Below, in pieces: positions 17,391-25,733 of a stretch of 64,000 nucleotides of DNA (its first letter is position 1; every line of letters begins with the position of its first letter). The DNA lies in assembly GCA_020632715.1 (NCBI GenBank), contig JACKFA010000006.1:559001-623000 (forward strand), in the 5' to 3' direction. The position numbers were made by a program, and so were the translations under genes. The notes beneath the pieces are model-generated. The model made no database searches, was not told the DNA's origin, and saw only the letters and a program-made list of their open reading frames with translations. This DNA is from Deltaproteobacteria bacterium (GTDB lineage: Bacteria; Myxococcota_A; UBA9042; PHBI01).

Positions 17391-19745
17391 TCACTTCGCG
17401 GGGAACGGCTTCAGCTCGACCCCGAGCTTCTGGAAGAAGAACGCGTAGACGTCGCTCCACTGCGCGATCTGCTCGTCGAGCTTGGTGTCGCCACCGTGCC
17501 CGGCGTCGCTCGTCGTGCGGAGGAGGATCGGCGTCTCCGGCTTCGGTGACGTCGCGACCGCGGCCTGGAGGCGCGCGGTCATCTTGCGCGACTGCATCGG
17601 GTCGACGCGCGGGTCGTTGTCGCCGGTCAGGAAGAGGGTCGGCGGGTAGGCGACCCCGTCCTTCACGGCGTGATAGGGGGAGTAGGCCGCCATCGCCTTG
17701 AACTGCGCCTCGTCCTTCACCGTGCCGAACTCGGGCACGTTGAACGCGCCGTTGGGCGAGAGCTCGACGCGCAGCATGTCGTAGATGCCGACGAACGACA
17801 CGACCGCGGCCGGGAGATCCGGGTGCTGCGTCATCGTGGCGCCCATGAGGAGCCCGCCGTTCGAGCCGCCGACGATGCCGAGGCGGTCCTTCGCGACGTA
17901 CTTCTGGTCGATGAGGTACTGCGCGGCCGCGGCGAAGTCGTCGAAGACGTTCTGCTTGTTCGTGAGGTTCCCGCCGCGGTGCCACTCCTCGCCGAACTCG
18001 CCGCCCCCGCGGAGGTTGGCGACCGCGTAGACGACGCCCTGATCGAGCGCGATGCGCGGGCGCGCCCCGAAGCCGGGCTCGATGTTGACGCCGTAGCCGC
18101 CGTAGCCGGTGAGGATCCCGGCGCCCGTGCCGTCCTGCGCGAAGCCCTTCGGGACGAGGATGTTGACCGGGACCTTCGTGCCGTCCTTCGAGGTCGCCAT
18201 CTCGCGGCGCACCTCGACGTCGGAGAGGTCGAAGCTCGCCTCGTTCGCGAGCGCCGTCTTCGTCGTGGTGCCGGCGGCCGCGTCGTAGCGGAAGTAGGCC
18301 GTCGGCGCGACGAACGAGCGCGTCACGAAGAGGACGTCGTTCTTCGCGAGCGGGACGAGCCCGCCGTTCGCCGTGACGGGCTCGGCGGTCGGCCCCTCGA
18401 CGGGCTTGCCCGTGAAGTCGAACGCCGCGATCTGCGAGGGCCCGCCGAGCTGGTAGACGACGTAGAGGCGGTCCTCCATGGGGAGCACGGTCGGCGGCCC
18501 CCAGAAGCCCTCGACGACGCTGTTCTCGCCCTCGGGCACGATGACCTGCCCCTTCGACACGTCGAGGGAGGCGATCGGCACGCTCAGGATCTTGCCCTTC
18601 GGGGCCTCGTTGCGGCTCATGACGTAGAGCGTGTCGTTCGGGCCGAAGGAGGCGCTGATGACCTTGTCCTCGAACTTCGTGAAGCCCTTCCAGGTGCCGT
18701 CGGCCTCGCGCAGGTAGTGCGCGAACTCGCCGCCGTCGCCGTTCTGGATCGTGGCGAGCACGCGCCCGGACTTCGCGTCCGCGCGGAGGTCGTACTCGGC
18801 GATGCGGGGCTGGTCCTTGCCCATCTCGTAGGTGTCGGCGTCGGTCGAGGTGCCGAGGATGTGCTTGTAGACCTGCACGTAGAAGTTCTTGTCCTCGTCG
18901 GGGCGCTCGTCGCCGCGCGGGTAGCGCGTGTAGAGGAAGGCCTTGCCGTCCGGGAGCCACGCGAGCGAGCCGCCGGCCGTGCCGCCGTTCACGCGCGGGA
19001 CGACCTCGAAGACCTCCTTGCCCGTCGCGATCTCGATGATGTGGACGTCACCCGACTCCGTGCCGCCCTTCGACAGCGACACGGCGAGGAGCGAGCCGTC
19101 CGGGGAGGGCTCGAAGAAGTCGATGGCGGTGGTGCCGCCGCCGTCGATCTCGTTCGGGTCGACGAGGGTGCGCGCCGCGGACAGATCGTCGAGGCTGTCC
19201 GTCACGATGAGGAAGGGCTGCTGCTTCGGGGGCTTCCGCTCGTAGGCGATGTAGTGCCCGCCGGCCTCCTTGACGCCGCCGAAGCTGACGCCGTCCGAGC
19301 CGAACGTCGCCTGGACGCGGGCGCGGATGGCGTCGATGCCGGGGAGCGCCGCGAGGACGGCGCGCGCGTGCGCGTTCTCGGCGTCGACCCACGCCTTCAC
19401 CTCGGGATCGGCGGGGTCCTCGAGCCAGCGGTAGTCCTCCGTGACCTCGACGCCGTGGAAGGTGTCGGTGACCGGCACCTTCTTCGCGACCGGCGCCGGC
19501 GGGACGTCGCCCGCGGGCGCGGCGGCCGTCGCGTCGGGGGTGGGCTCGGTGGGCGCCGCGGCGTCGGCCTCGGGCGCCGCGGTCTCCGTCGCGGGCGCCG
19601 CCGTCTCGGGCGGTGTCCCGGCGGCGTCGGCGGCGGGGGCGGTGGTCTCCGGCGGCGTCGGCTGCACGGGCTTCTCCGGGGCCTTCTTGCCGCACGCGCC
19701 GAGAGCGAGCGCGGCCGTGATCGTGAGTGTCGTGGCGAGTCGCAT
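17391..19745 (-). CDS. Prolyl oligopeptidase family S9A lipoprotein
   Basis: A 784-residue serine peptidase. The signal ends LALGAC at about residue 18, followed by a Pro/Ala/Thr-rich linker of about 85 residues that tethers the enzyme to the envelope. The catalytic part starts with FHGVEVTEDYRWLEDP, typical for S9A. A beta-propeller occupies the middle, and the alpha/beta-hydrolase domain has GGYGGYG, the nucleophile Ser628 in GGSNGGL, Asp711 in GDNDPRV and His750 in DAGHGG. Spacing matches porcine prolyl oligopeptidase. It cleaves short peptides after proline. AGGAGG precedes the ATG at good distance. The long linker and lipoprotein anchor mark an exported form. Confidence 0.93.
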   Translation of the reverse strand: MRLATTLTITAALALGACGKKAPEKPVQPTPPETTAPAADAAGTPPETAAPATETAAPEADAAAPTEPTPDATAAAPAGDVPPAPVAKKVPVTDTFHGVEVTEDYRWLEDPADPEVKAWVDAENAHARAVLAALPGIDAIRARVQATFGSDGVSFGGVKEAGGHYIAYERKPPKQQPFLIVTDSLDDLSAARTLVDPNEIDGGGTTAIDFFEPSPDGSLLAVSLSKGGTESGDVHIIEIATGKEVFEVVPRVNGGTAGGSLAWLPDGKAFLYTRYPRGDERPDEDKNFYVQVYKHILGTSTDADTYEMGKDQPRIAEYDLRADAKSGRVLATIQNGDGGEFAHYLREADGTWKGFTKFEDKVISASFGPNDTLYVMSRNEAPKGKILSVPIASLDVSKGQVIVPEGENSVVEGFWGPPTVLPMEDRLYVVYQLGGPSQIAAFDFTGKPVEGPTAEPVTANGGLVPLAKNDVLFVTRSFVAPTAYFRYDAAAGTTTKTALANEASFDLSDVEVRREMATSKDGTKVPVNILVPKGFAQDGTGAGILTGYGGYGVNIEPGFGARPRIALDQGVVYAVANLRGGGEFGEEWHRGGNLTNKQNVFDDFAAAAQYLIDQKYVAKDRLGIVGGSNGGLLMGATMTQHPDLPAAVVSFVGIYDMLRVELSPNGAFNVPEFGTVKDEAQFKAMAAYSPYHAVKDGVAYPPTLFLTGDNDPRVDPMQSRKMTARLQAAVATSPKPETPILLRTTSDAGHGGDTKLDEQIAQWSDVYAFFFQKLGVELKPFPAK

Positions 19746-19889
19746 GGGCTGTCCCTCCTGTGGCCGCCCCGGCTGGTCCGGAACTCTCTCCGCGCGCGCG
19801 TGTCGGCCCGACTGGGCTGGCGGCCGCGCGCAAAATCATGTTGGACTCTGGGCGGGACGGTACAGTGGCACATGCCCCCGGAGTTGGAA

Positions 19890-20747
19890 ATGAGGACGCG
19901 ACCCCTCGGCCCGAGCGGCCTCGACGTCGGCGCGATCGGCCTCGGCGCCATGCCCCTCTCGCTCGGCGCGCACCCGACCGAGGCGGACGCCGTGCGCGTC
20001 ATCCACGCGGCGCTCGACGCCGGGATGACGCTCATCGACACGGCCGACGCCTACTGCCACGACCACACGGACATCGGGCACAACGAGCGCCTCGTGCGGC
20101 TCGCGCTCGCGTCGTGGCCGCGCCGCGACGGGGTCGTCGTGGCCACGAAGGGCGGGCTCGAGCGACCGAACGGCGCGTGGATCTCGAACGGCCACCCCGG
20201 GCACCTGCGGTGGGCCTGCGAGCAGAGCCTGAAGGCGCTCGCCGTCGAACGTATCGATCTGTATCAGCTCCACGTGGTCGACCCCCGCTATCCACTCGAG
20301 GACAGCGTCGGCGAGCTCGCGCGGCTCCACGCCGAGGGGAAGATCGCGAACGTCGGGCTCTCGAACGTGTCCGTGCCCGAGATCGAGCGCGCGCGGGCGC
20401 TCGTGCCGATCGCGAGCGTCCAGAACCGGATGAGCCCCATCGACCGGCAGCCGCTGCACGACGGGGTGCTGGCCTACTGCGAGCAGCACGGGCTCGCGTT
20501 CCTCGCGTACTCGCCGGTCGGCGGGAGCTACGGCGTCCGGCGGGTCGCGCACCACGCGGTCCTCTGCCACGTCGCGGCGAGCCACGGCGCGACGCCGCAC
20601 GAGATCGCGCTCGCCTGGCTCCTCGCGAAGTCGCCGTCGATCATCCCCATCCCGGGCGCGAGCCGCGTCGAGAGCGCCGTGTCGAGCGCGCGCGCCGCGG
20701 AGATCGCGCTCACGGAGCAGGAGATCCGCGTCATCGACGCCAGCTAG
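19890..20747 (+). CDS. Aldo/keto reductase
   Basis: A 285-residue cytoplasmic NAD(P)H-dependent oxidoreductase with a TIM-barrel AKR fold. The catalytic tetrad is visible: Asp50 and Tyr55 in LIDTADAY, Lys87 in VVATKGG and His128 in YQLHVVD. The cofactor-binding end IPGASRVESAVSSA is present. Length is normal for short AKRs. GGAG seven bases upstream selects the ATG at 19890 over one 18 bases earlier. The TAG stop codon (20745-20747) lies inside the left inverted repeat of a hairpin element. The substrate cannot be read from sequence. Confidence 0.92.
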   Translation: MRTRPLGPSGLDVGAIGLGAMPLSLGAHPTEADAVRVIHAALDAGMTLIDTADAYCHDHTDIGHNERLVRLALASWPRRDGVVVATKGGLERPNGAWISNGHPGHLRWACEQSLKALAVERIDLYQLHVVDPRYPLEDSVGELARLHAEGKIANVGLSNVSVPEIERARALVPIASVQNRMSPIDRQPLHDGVLAYCEQHGLAFLAYSPVGGSYGVRRVAHHAVLCHVAASHGATPHEIALAWLLAKSPSIIPIPGASRVESAVSSARAAEIALTEQEIRVIDAS

Positions 20748-20906
20748 AGCACCGATCAAGTAATCGGACCGAGCAGTCGGTGCCAGAGCGCTGTCAGCGG
20801 CAAGGCGGGAGGAGGCGTGCTGAGAGCACGCTGACGACGACCAACGACGCCGATGACGGCGCGCTGGCGCCGAATGCGACGGGAGATTACTTGAGCGGTG
20901 CTCTAG
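20744..20906. mobile_element. 163-bp MITE-like hairpin element, copy 1
   Basis: Bounded by 22-bp inverted repeats (20744-20765 and 20885-20906, 21 of 22 identical; outer part CTAGAGCACCG). It encodes no protein. The interior contains GGCAAGG followed by a hairpin GCGTGCT-gag-AGCACGC (20815-20831) and a GACGACGA tract. This resembles, in opposite orientation, the cores of the elements at 23586 and 59420. It fills the convergent gap between the aldo/keto reductase and an unknown gene, so it may also end transcription. Confidence 0.65.
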
Positions 20907-20929
20907 CGCGGCGCTCGCGGCCGGGGGGC

Positions 20930-21913
20930 TCAGTTCAGCGTCGCCGTGAGGCTCTGGAAGCGCTCGGGCTCGACGAACCAGGCGAACTCGACGCGCGGGC
21001 GGGCGCCCTCGCCGAGGACGACGCGGAGCCCGTCGAGCCAGCGCCGTCCTTCGTCGTCGTGGGGGACCGAGAGCACGCTCTCGATGGTGCTGAGCGCCCC
21101 GCCGAGGGCGACGTCGAAGCCGAGGCCGTCGAGCGCGTCGAGCGCGACGAGCGTCGGGAGCGCGACGAAGTCCAGGGCGACGCTCGGGGCGAGGCCGGCG
21201 GCGTCGTCGAGGGTCACGCTCACGAGCACGTCGTGGCTCGACGGGCCGGGGCGGAGGCGCGGCAGGCGGTCCTCGAGCCAGTCGGCGTGCGCGCGCGGGA
21301 GGCCGAGGCGGGCGACGAGGCGGCCGAGGGCGGCGGCGACCGCGGGTGTGTCTCCGGGGGCGTCGTAGTGGACGACGCGCATGGCGTCGACGCGCGCGGC
21401 GCCGTCGGCGCCGACGGTCAGCCCGAGGAGGTGGCCGGCGGCGCCCGGCAGGGGCTCGAGGGCCTCGCGGGCGGCCGTGCGGGCGCGCTCGCTCGCGCCG
21501 AGGAGGCCGAGGGCGTCGGCGAGGCCCCAGGGGCCCCAGCGGGCGTCGACGACGAGGGGGAGGGCGGGGGCGGCGGCGCGGGCGAGCGCGAGGCCGGCGT
21601 AGAGGCCGCGCACCTCGTGGCCGAGCGCGACGGCGCCGAGGGGAGGGACGCGCTCGGGCGGGACGCCCGCGGCGGTGGCGACGCGCTCGAGGTCCTCGTG
21701 GTCGAAGTGCCCGGGGTGGAAGGCCAGGAGCTCGACCGCGTCGAGGCTGCTCGGCACCGCGACGCGACAGGCGCGCAGGTAGGGGACCGGGTTCGCGAGC
21801 AGGAACGCGCCGATGGCGGCGCCGTCGACGCCGAGCTCGTTCGCGACGAGCTCGACGCTGCCTGCCATGGCGGCCGCGTTGCGCGCGGCGATGACCTGGG
21901 CGTGGGACGCCAT
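20930..21913 (-). CDS. Protein of unknown function
   Basis: A 327-residue protein with no signal peptide or membrane segment, rich in Ala, Leu, Val and Asp. Alternating predicted helices and strands run throughout, with long strand-like runs such as HDVLVSVTLDD and PRVEFAWFVEP towards the end. I do not recognise the family. The ATG at 21913 is used; an ATG four codons upstream (21925) is equally possible and neither has a clear ribosome site. It is divergent from the thioredoxin lipoprotein gene and convergent with the aldo/keto reductase across the hairpin element. Confidence 0.65.
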   Translation of the reverse strand: MASHAQVIAARNAAAMAGSVELVANELGVDGAAIGAFLLANPVPYLRACRVAVPSSLDAVELLAFHPGHFDHEDLERVATAAGVPPERVPPLGAVALGHEVRGLYAGLALARAAAPALPLVVDARWGPWGLADALGLLGASERARTAAREALEPLPGAAGHLLGLTVGADGAARVDAMRVVHYDAPGDTPAVAAALGRLVARLGLPRAHADWLEDRLPRLRPGPSSHDVLVSVTLDDAAGLAPSVALDFVALPTLVALDALDGLGFDVALGGALSTIESVLSVPHDDEGRRWLDGLRVVLGEGARPRVEFAWFVEPERFQSLTATLN

Positions 21914-22039
21914 GGCGGAGAGCATAGCCGACGCGCGCGCCCCGGGGCGAAACCCGGGACGCGGGGGGCCTCCCCTCCATCCGCGTTCGCGACGCACCCG
22001 CGCTTCGCGCGCGCGACGCGCGTGTGGTACGAGGGCGCC

Positions 22040-23587
22040 ATGACACGCCGCGCCCTGCCGTCTCGTCCGCTGCTCGTCCTCGCCGCCCTGACCGCGCTCG
22101 CCGGCTGCGGCAAGGGCGGCGACGCCGAGGAGCCGTCCCCCTTCCCGGCGTCGCGGGACAAGCTCTCCCAGCCGGCGCCACCCGAGACGCCGCTCCCCGC
22201 GCCGAAGCTGGTCGCGGCGGGCGCGGACGCGGGGGCGACGGCCGCGGCGGCCGACACCGCCGCGTCGGCGGCGGAAGATGGGGCGGAGCCCATCCCCTGG
22301 CGGCACGACGACTGGCCCGGGGCGCTCGCGGCCGCGCGCGAGGCGAAGAAGCCCATCGTCATCGACATGTGGGCGCCGTGGTGCCACACCTGCCTCTCGA
22401 TGCAGCACACGGTGCTGCGCGACCCGAGCGTCGTCGCGCTCGCCGACCGCTTCGTGTGGCTCGCCGTCGACACCGACAAGCCCGAGAACGCCGAGGTCCT
22501 CGCCCGCTTCCCCCTCGACGCGTGGCCCACGTTCTTCGTCGCGAGCCCGGAGGAGGGGAAGGTCGAGGCGCGTCTCGTCGGCTCGGGGACCCCGCGCGAG
22601 TACCGCGACTTCCTCGAGCGCGGCGAGCGTGGGGCACTCGCGACCCGCGGCGACGCCGGCGGGCTCGCGGACGGGTCGGCGGCGGCGCTCGTGCGGCAGG
22701 GGGACCGCGCCGCGCTCGCGGGGGACGTCGACGCCGCGCGCGACGCGTACGCCGCGGCCGTCGCCGCGCCGGACGTCGGCGACATGCTCCCCGACGTGCT
22801 CGTCTCGTACATCGGCGTCCTCCACGATCGCGAGCAGTGGTCGGACTGCGTCGCGCTCGGGCAGGCGCGGCTCGCGGACGCCGCGCGCACGCGCTCGTCG
22901 AAGGTCGCCGACTTCGCCGCCTACGCGGCGGACTGCGCCGACCGCCTCCCCGAAGGCGAGGCGCCCGCCGCGGAGGCGCTCCGCCGCGCGATCATCGCCG
23001 AGGACTCCCCCGCGCGCGCCGTGCTCTTCGACGACGCCGCGGCCATCTCCGTCGACGACCGCGCCGACGGCTTGAGGATCCTGCGCGAGATCCACGACGT
23101 CCTCGGCGAGAAGGAGGCCGGGACGGCGCTCGCCGAGCGGCAGATGGCGCTGCTCCTGCGCGCGATCGCCGAGGCGCCCGCGCCGCGCGCCGCGATGACC
23201 TACAACTGGCCGCTCGCCGAGGTCGCCGTGCGCCTCGAGAAGCCGGAGCTCGCGCTCCCGGCGCTGCTCGCGTCGGAGGCGGCGCTCCCGGGCGAGTACG
23301 ACCCGCCGTACCGCGTCGCGTGGGTCATGCAGCAGGCCGGCGACGCGAAGGGGGCGCTGCCGCACGCGGAGAAGGCCCTCGGCCTCGCGTACGGCCCGCG
23401 GAAGGCGCGCGTCCTCGGGCTCGTCGCCGATCTGCACCACGCGCTCGGGGACGCCGCCGCCGAGCGCGCGGACCGCGAGGCGGTCGTGGCGCTCTGGGAG
23501 GGGCTCGCGCCGGGGCAGGCGCGGCCCGAGGCGCTCGAGGCGGCGAAGGCGAAGCTCGCCGCGATGGACGCCCCCGCGGCTCCCTGA
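22040..23587 (+). CDS. Thioredoxin-domain lipoprotein with TPR-like C-terminus
   Basis: A 515-residue lipoprotein. The signal ends ALAGC at about residue 23, followed by a Pro/Ala linker to about residue 85. A thioredoxin/DsbD-gamma-like domain (about 90-200) has the redox pair WCHTC in IDMWAPWCHTCL and the cis-Pro region DAWPTFFVA. The remaining 300 residues are helical repeats resembling TPRs. It probably reduces or isomerises disulphides in the periplasm; a partner such as DsbD is not in the window. GAGG lies five bases before ATG. The 47 bases encoding its last residues and stop recur 158 bp downstream. Confidence 0.85.
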   Translation: MTRRALPSRPLLVLAALTALAGCGKGGDAEEPSPFPASRDKLSQPAPPETPLPAPKLVAAGADAGATAAAADTAASAAEDGAEPIPWRHDDWPGALAAAREAKKPIVIDMWAPWCHTCLSMQHTVLRDPSVVALADRFVWLAVDTDKPENAEVLARFPLDAWPTFFVASPEEGKVEARLVGSGTPREYRDFLERGERGALATRGDAGGLADGSAAALVRQGDRAALAGDVDAARDAYAAAVAAPDVGDMLPDVLVSYIGVLHDREQWSDCVALGQARLADAARTRSSKVADFAAYAADCADRLPEGEAPAAEALRRAIIAEDSPARAVLFDDAAAISVDDRADGLRILREIHDVLGEKEAGTALAERQMALLLRAIAEAPAPRAAMTYNWPLAEVAVRLEKPELALPALLASEAALPGEYDPPYRVAWVMQQAGDAKGALPHAEKALGLAYGPRKARVLGLVADLHHALGDAAAERADREAVVALWEGLAPGQARPEALEAAKAKLAAMDAPAAP

Positions 23588-23745
23588 TTACGGTGCGCAA
23601 GCAGCTGGAGCCGTTCACCGCCGGCCTCCTCACCGCCTGCCGTCGTCGTCGATGCTCGGCGCACCTCGAGGTGCGCCTCCGCTCTCCTCCTTGGCAGACG
23701 GCGAAGGCGAAGCTCACCGCGATGGACGCCCCCGCGGCCCCCTGA
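23541..23745 (+). repeat. 47-bp direct repeat copying the gene's 3' end
   Basis: Positions 23541-23587 and 23699-23745 are identical at 45 of 47 bases and both encode AKAKL(A/T)AMDAPAAP plus a stop. The 111 bases between them are the body of hairpin element copy 2. The arrangement implies a duplication associated with the element. Confidence 0.8.
23586..23698. mobile_element. MITE-like hairpin element, copy 2 (right end missing)
   Basis: Starts at the stop codon of the thioredoxin gene with GATTACGG, matching GACTACGG at the left end of the 59420 element. It stays alignable through CGTCGTCGATGCTC, a perfect palindrome at 23658-23677 and CTCTCCTCC. After GGCAGACG the similarity stops and a copy of the preceding gene end takes over, so the right inverted repeat is absent. 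It is non-coding. Confidence 0.6.
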
Positions 23746-23755
23746 GGCCCGACCG

Positions 23756-23781
23756 GCGCCGCGGTTGAGAATCCGCGGCGC
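23756..23781 (+). terminator. GC-rich hairpin after the thioredoxin gene region
   Basis: GCGCCGCGG (23756-23764) and CCGCGGCGC (23773-23781) form a perfect 9-bp stem with an 8-base loop. It lies between the duplicated gene end and the sigma-factor gene. There is no T-tract. Confidence 0.4.
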
Positions 23782-23813
23782 GCGGGTATCGTGCGGACGA
23801 GGCCCGAGACGAC

Positions 23814-24302
23814 GTGTCCATCGACCCCGACAGCACGTACCGCCGCTACGCCCCGATGGTGCTGCGGCGCTGCCGGCAGCTCCTCAAGGACGAGGAGGCC
23901 GCCGTCGACGCCATGCAGGACGTCTTCGTCCAGATCGTGCAGCACCAGGCGCGCCTCGAGGATCACGGCCTGTCGAGCCTCCTCTACCGGATCGCCACCA
24001 ACACGTGCCTGAACCGGCTGCGCTCGCGCCGCCGGAAGCCGGAGACGCCCGACGAGGAGCTGCTCCATCGCATCGCGGACGCGGCGCCCGCGCACGACGA
24101 TCGCGTGCTCGCGCGCTCGTTCCTCGCGACCCTCTTCGGCCGCGAGCGCGAGGGGACCGGCACGATCGCCGTCCTCCACCACGTCGACGGGATGACGCTC
24201 GAGGAGGTCGCGGCGGCGGTCGGGATGTCCGTGTCGGGGGTGCGGAAGCGGCTCAGGACGCTCCAGGCCTCGCTCCCCGACCTCACCGGCGACGGCGAGT
24301 AG
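23814..24302 (+). CDS. ECF-type RNA polymerase sigma factor
   Basis: A 162-residue protein with sigma70 region 2 at the N-terminus (YAPMVLRRCRQLLKDEEAA then DVFVQI and SSLLYRIATNTCLNRLRSRRR) and region 4 at the C-terminus (DGMTLEEVAAAVGMSVSGVRKRL, a helix-turn-helix). Region 3 is missing, as in ECF sigma factors. It should direct RNA polymerase to a small regulon. No anti-sigma gene follows; the next gene is sohB, 57 bp downstream on the same strand. Translation begins at GTG, and no ATG is available before region 2. Confidence 0.88.
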   Translation: MSIDPDSTYRRYAPMVLRRCRQLLKDEEAAVDAMQDVFVQIVQHQARLEDHGLSSLLYRIATNTCLNRLRSRRRKPETPDEELLHRIADAAPAHDDRVLARSFLATLFGREREGTGTIAVLHHVDGMTLEEVAAAVGMSVSGVRKRLRTLQASLPDLTGDGE

Positions 24303-24359
24303 GTCGGCTCGCGCCCACACGCCTTGCTCGGGCGCGAACGGTTCCGACACTCCCGCGTC

Positions 24360-25394
24360 ATGGAATTCCTCGCAGATCTCGGGCTCTTCTTCGGGAAGGC
24401 CCTCATCGTCGTCCTCGCCATCTCCCTCGTCATCGCCGCCATCGCCCGCGCCGGGCGCGGTGGGCGCGCCCCCCGCGGCGCCCCGCGCATCGTCGCGCGG
24501 CGCCTGAACGAGCAGTACCGGCGCATGGCGCGCGCCGTCGAGGGCGCCTTCCTCACGCCGCGCGCGCTGCGGGCCATCCGGAAGGAGGACAAGGCCCGCC
24601 GCAAGGCCGAGCGGAAGGCGGTCGCCGACGCGACGAGCGCGCGCCCGCGCGTCTTCGTGCTCGAGTTCGACGGCAACCTCCGCGCGACGGCGGTCGACGC
24701 CCTCGCCGACGAGGTCACCGCCGTGCTCGCCGTGGCGAAGCCCGGCGACGAGGTCGTCGTGAAGCTAACCTCCCCGGGCGGCATCGTCCCGGGCTACGGC
24801 CTCGGCGCCGCCCAGCTCGAGCGCGTGCGCGCGGCGGGCGTCCGCCTGACGGTCGTCGTCGACAAGGTCGCGGCGAGCGGCGGCTACATGATGGCGGCGG
24901 TCGCGGACCACGTCGTGGCCGCGCCCTTCGCCGTGATCGGCTCGATCGGGGTCGTCGCCGGGATCCCGAACCTCCACCGCTTCCTGAAGAAGCGCGACGT
25001 CGACTATGAGCTGCTCACCGCCGGCGAGTACAAGCGCACGCTCACGGTGCTCGGAGAGAACACGAAGGCCGGGCGCGAGAAGATGCAGAGCGATCTCGAG
25101 GAGATCCACACCCTCTTCAAGGACCACGTGAAGCGGCACCGCCCGTCGGTCGACCTCGAGAAGGTCGCGACCGGCGAGCACTGGTACGGCACGCAGGCCC
25201 TCGACCTCGGCCTCGTCGACGCCCTCGGCACGAGCGACGACTACCTCGTGCAGAAGGTCCGCATGGCCGACGTCGTCGGCGTCAAGCGCGAAGGCCGGCG
25301 CGGCCTCGCCGAGCGCCTCGGGCGCGCGGCCGCCTCGATCGTGGACACCACCGCCGACCGAGTCGCCGAGCGCCTCCGGGGCGACCTGATCTGA
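24360..25394 (+). CDS. sohB: Signal peptide peptidase SohB/SppA-type protease
   Basis: A 344-residue membrane-anchored serine protease of family S49. An N-terminal transmembrane segment spans residues about 10-29, followed by a basic linker. The protease domain holds the nucleophile Ser173 in VAASGGYMMA and the general base Lys225 in GEYKRTL. The 52-residue separation equals that of E. coli SohB. PGGIVPGYG forms the oxyanion region. It should degrade signal peptides or misfolded proteins at the inner membrane. The ATG at 24360 is used as it immediately precedes the membrane anchor. It may be co-transcribed with the upstream sigma factor. Confidence 0.9.
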   Translation: MEFLADLGLFFGKALIVVLAISLVIAAIARAGRGGRAPRGAPRIVARRLNEQYRRMARAVEGAFLTPRALRAIRKEDKARRKAERKAVADATSARPRVFVLEFDGNLRATAVDALADEVTAVLAVAKPGDEVVVKLTSPGGIVPGYGLGAAQLERVRAAGVRLTVVVDKVAASGGYMMAAVADHVVAAPFAVIGSIGVVAGIPNLHRFLKKRDVDYELLTAGEYKRTLTVLGENTKAGREKMQSDLEEIHTLFKDHVKRHRPSVDLEKVATGEHWYGTQALDLGLVDALGTSDDYLVQKVRMADVVGVKREGRRGLAERLGRAAASIVDTTADRVAERLRGDLI

Positions 25395-25418
25395 CCTGAC
25401 GCCGTCGCGGTCGCGACT

Positions 25419-25667
25419 TCAGGCGGCCGCGACGAAGACCGCGCGCGGCACGCCGCCGGCCGCGAGCTCGAAGCGGACGCGCATCCCGACGGCGAGCCCC
25501 GTGATGTGCACGCCGACGAGCGAGCCGTGATCGAAGTACGCGAGCGCGCCGCCCGGGCCGCGGATGAAGCCGAAGCCCGCCGCCGCGAAGAGGCGCACGA
25601 CACGCCCGAGGAAGCCGCGCTTGGTGCTCGCGGGGACCCGCCGTTCTCCTGACCGTCTCAGAACCAC
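25419..25667 (-). CDS. Cold-shock-domain-like small protein
   Basis: An 82-residue protein. After a basic N-terminal extension of about 17 residues it follows the cold-shock fold: GRVVRLFAAAGFGFI matches the first strands with the RNP1 core GFGFI, AYFDHGSL replaces RNP2 (usually VFVHFS), and a later strand reads GMRVRFEL. It probably binds single-stranded nucleic acid, although RNP2 is divergent. It starts at GTG with AGGAG about nine bases upstream. It is convergent with sohB and divergent from ppk. Confidence 0.65.
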   Translation of the reverse strand: MVLRRSGERRVPASTKRGFLGRVVRLFAAAGFGFIRGPGGALAYFDHGSLVGVHITGLAVGMRVRFELAAGGVPRAVFVAAA

Positions 25668-25683
25668 GTGGTATGCTCCTCGT

Positions 25684-25706
25684 GCCGGGTCGAAGCCATA
25701 CCCGGC
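25684..25706 (+). promoter_or_regulatory. Hairpin in the ppk leader
   Basis: GCCGGGT (25684-25690) pairs with ACCCGGC (25700-25706) around a 9-base loop, 17 bases before the ppk Shine-Dalgarno. It may affect ppk translation; no known riboswitch pattern is seen. Confidence 0.25.
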
Positions 25707-25733
25707 TCATCGGCTGCTTCGTGGAGGCCTTGA

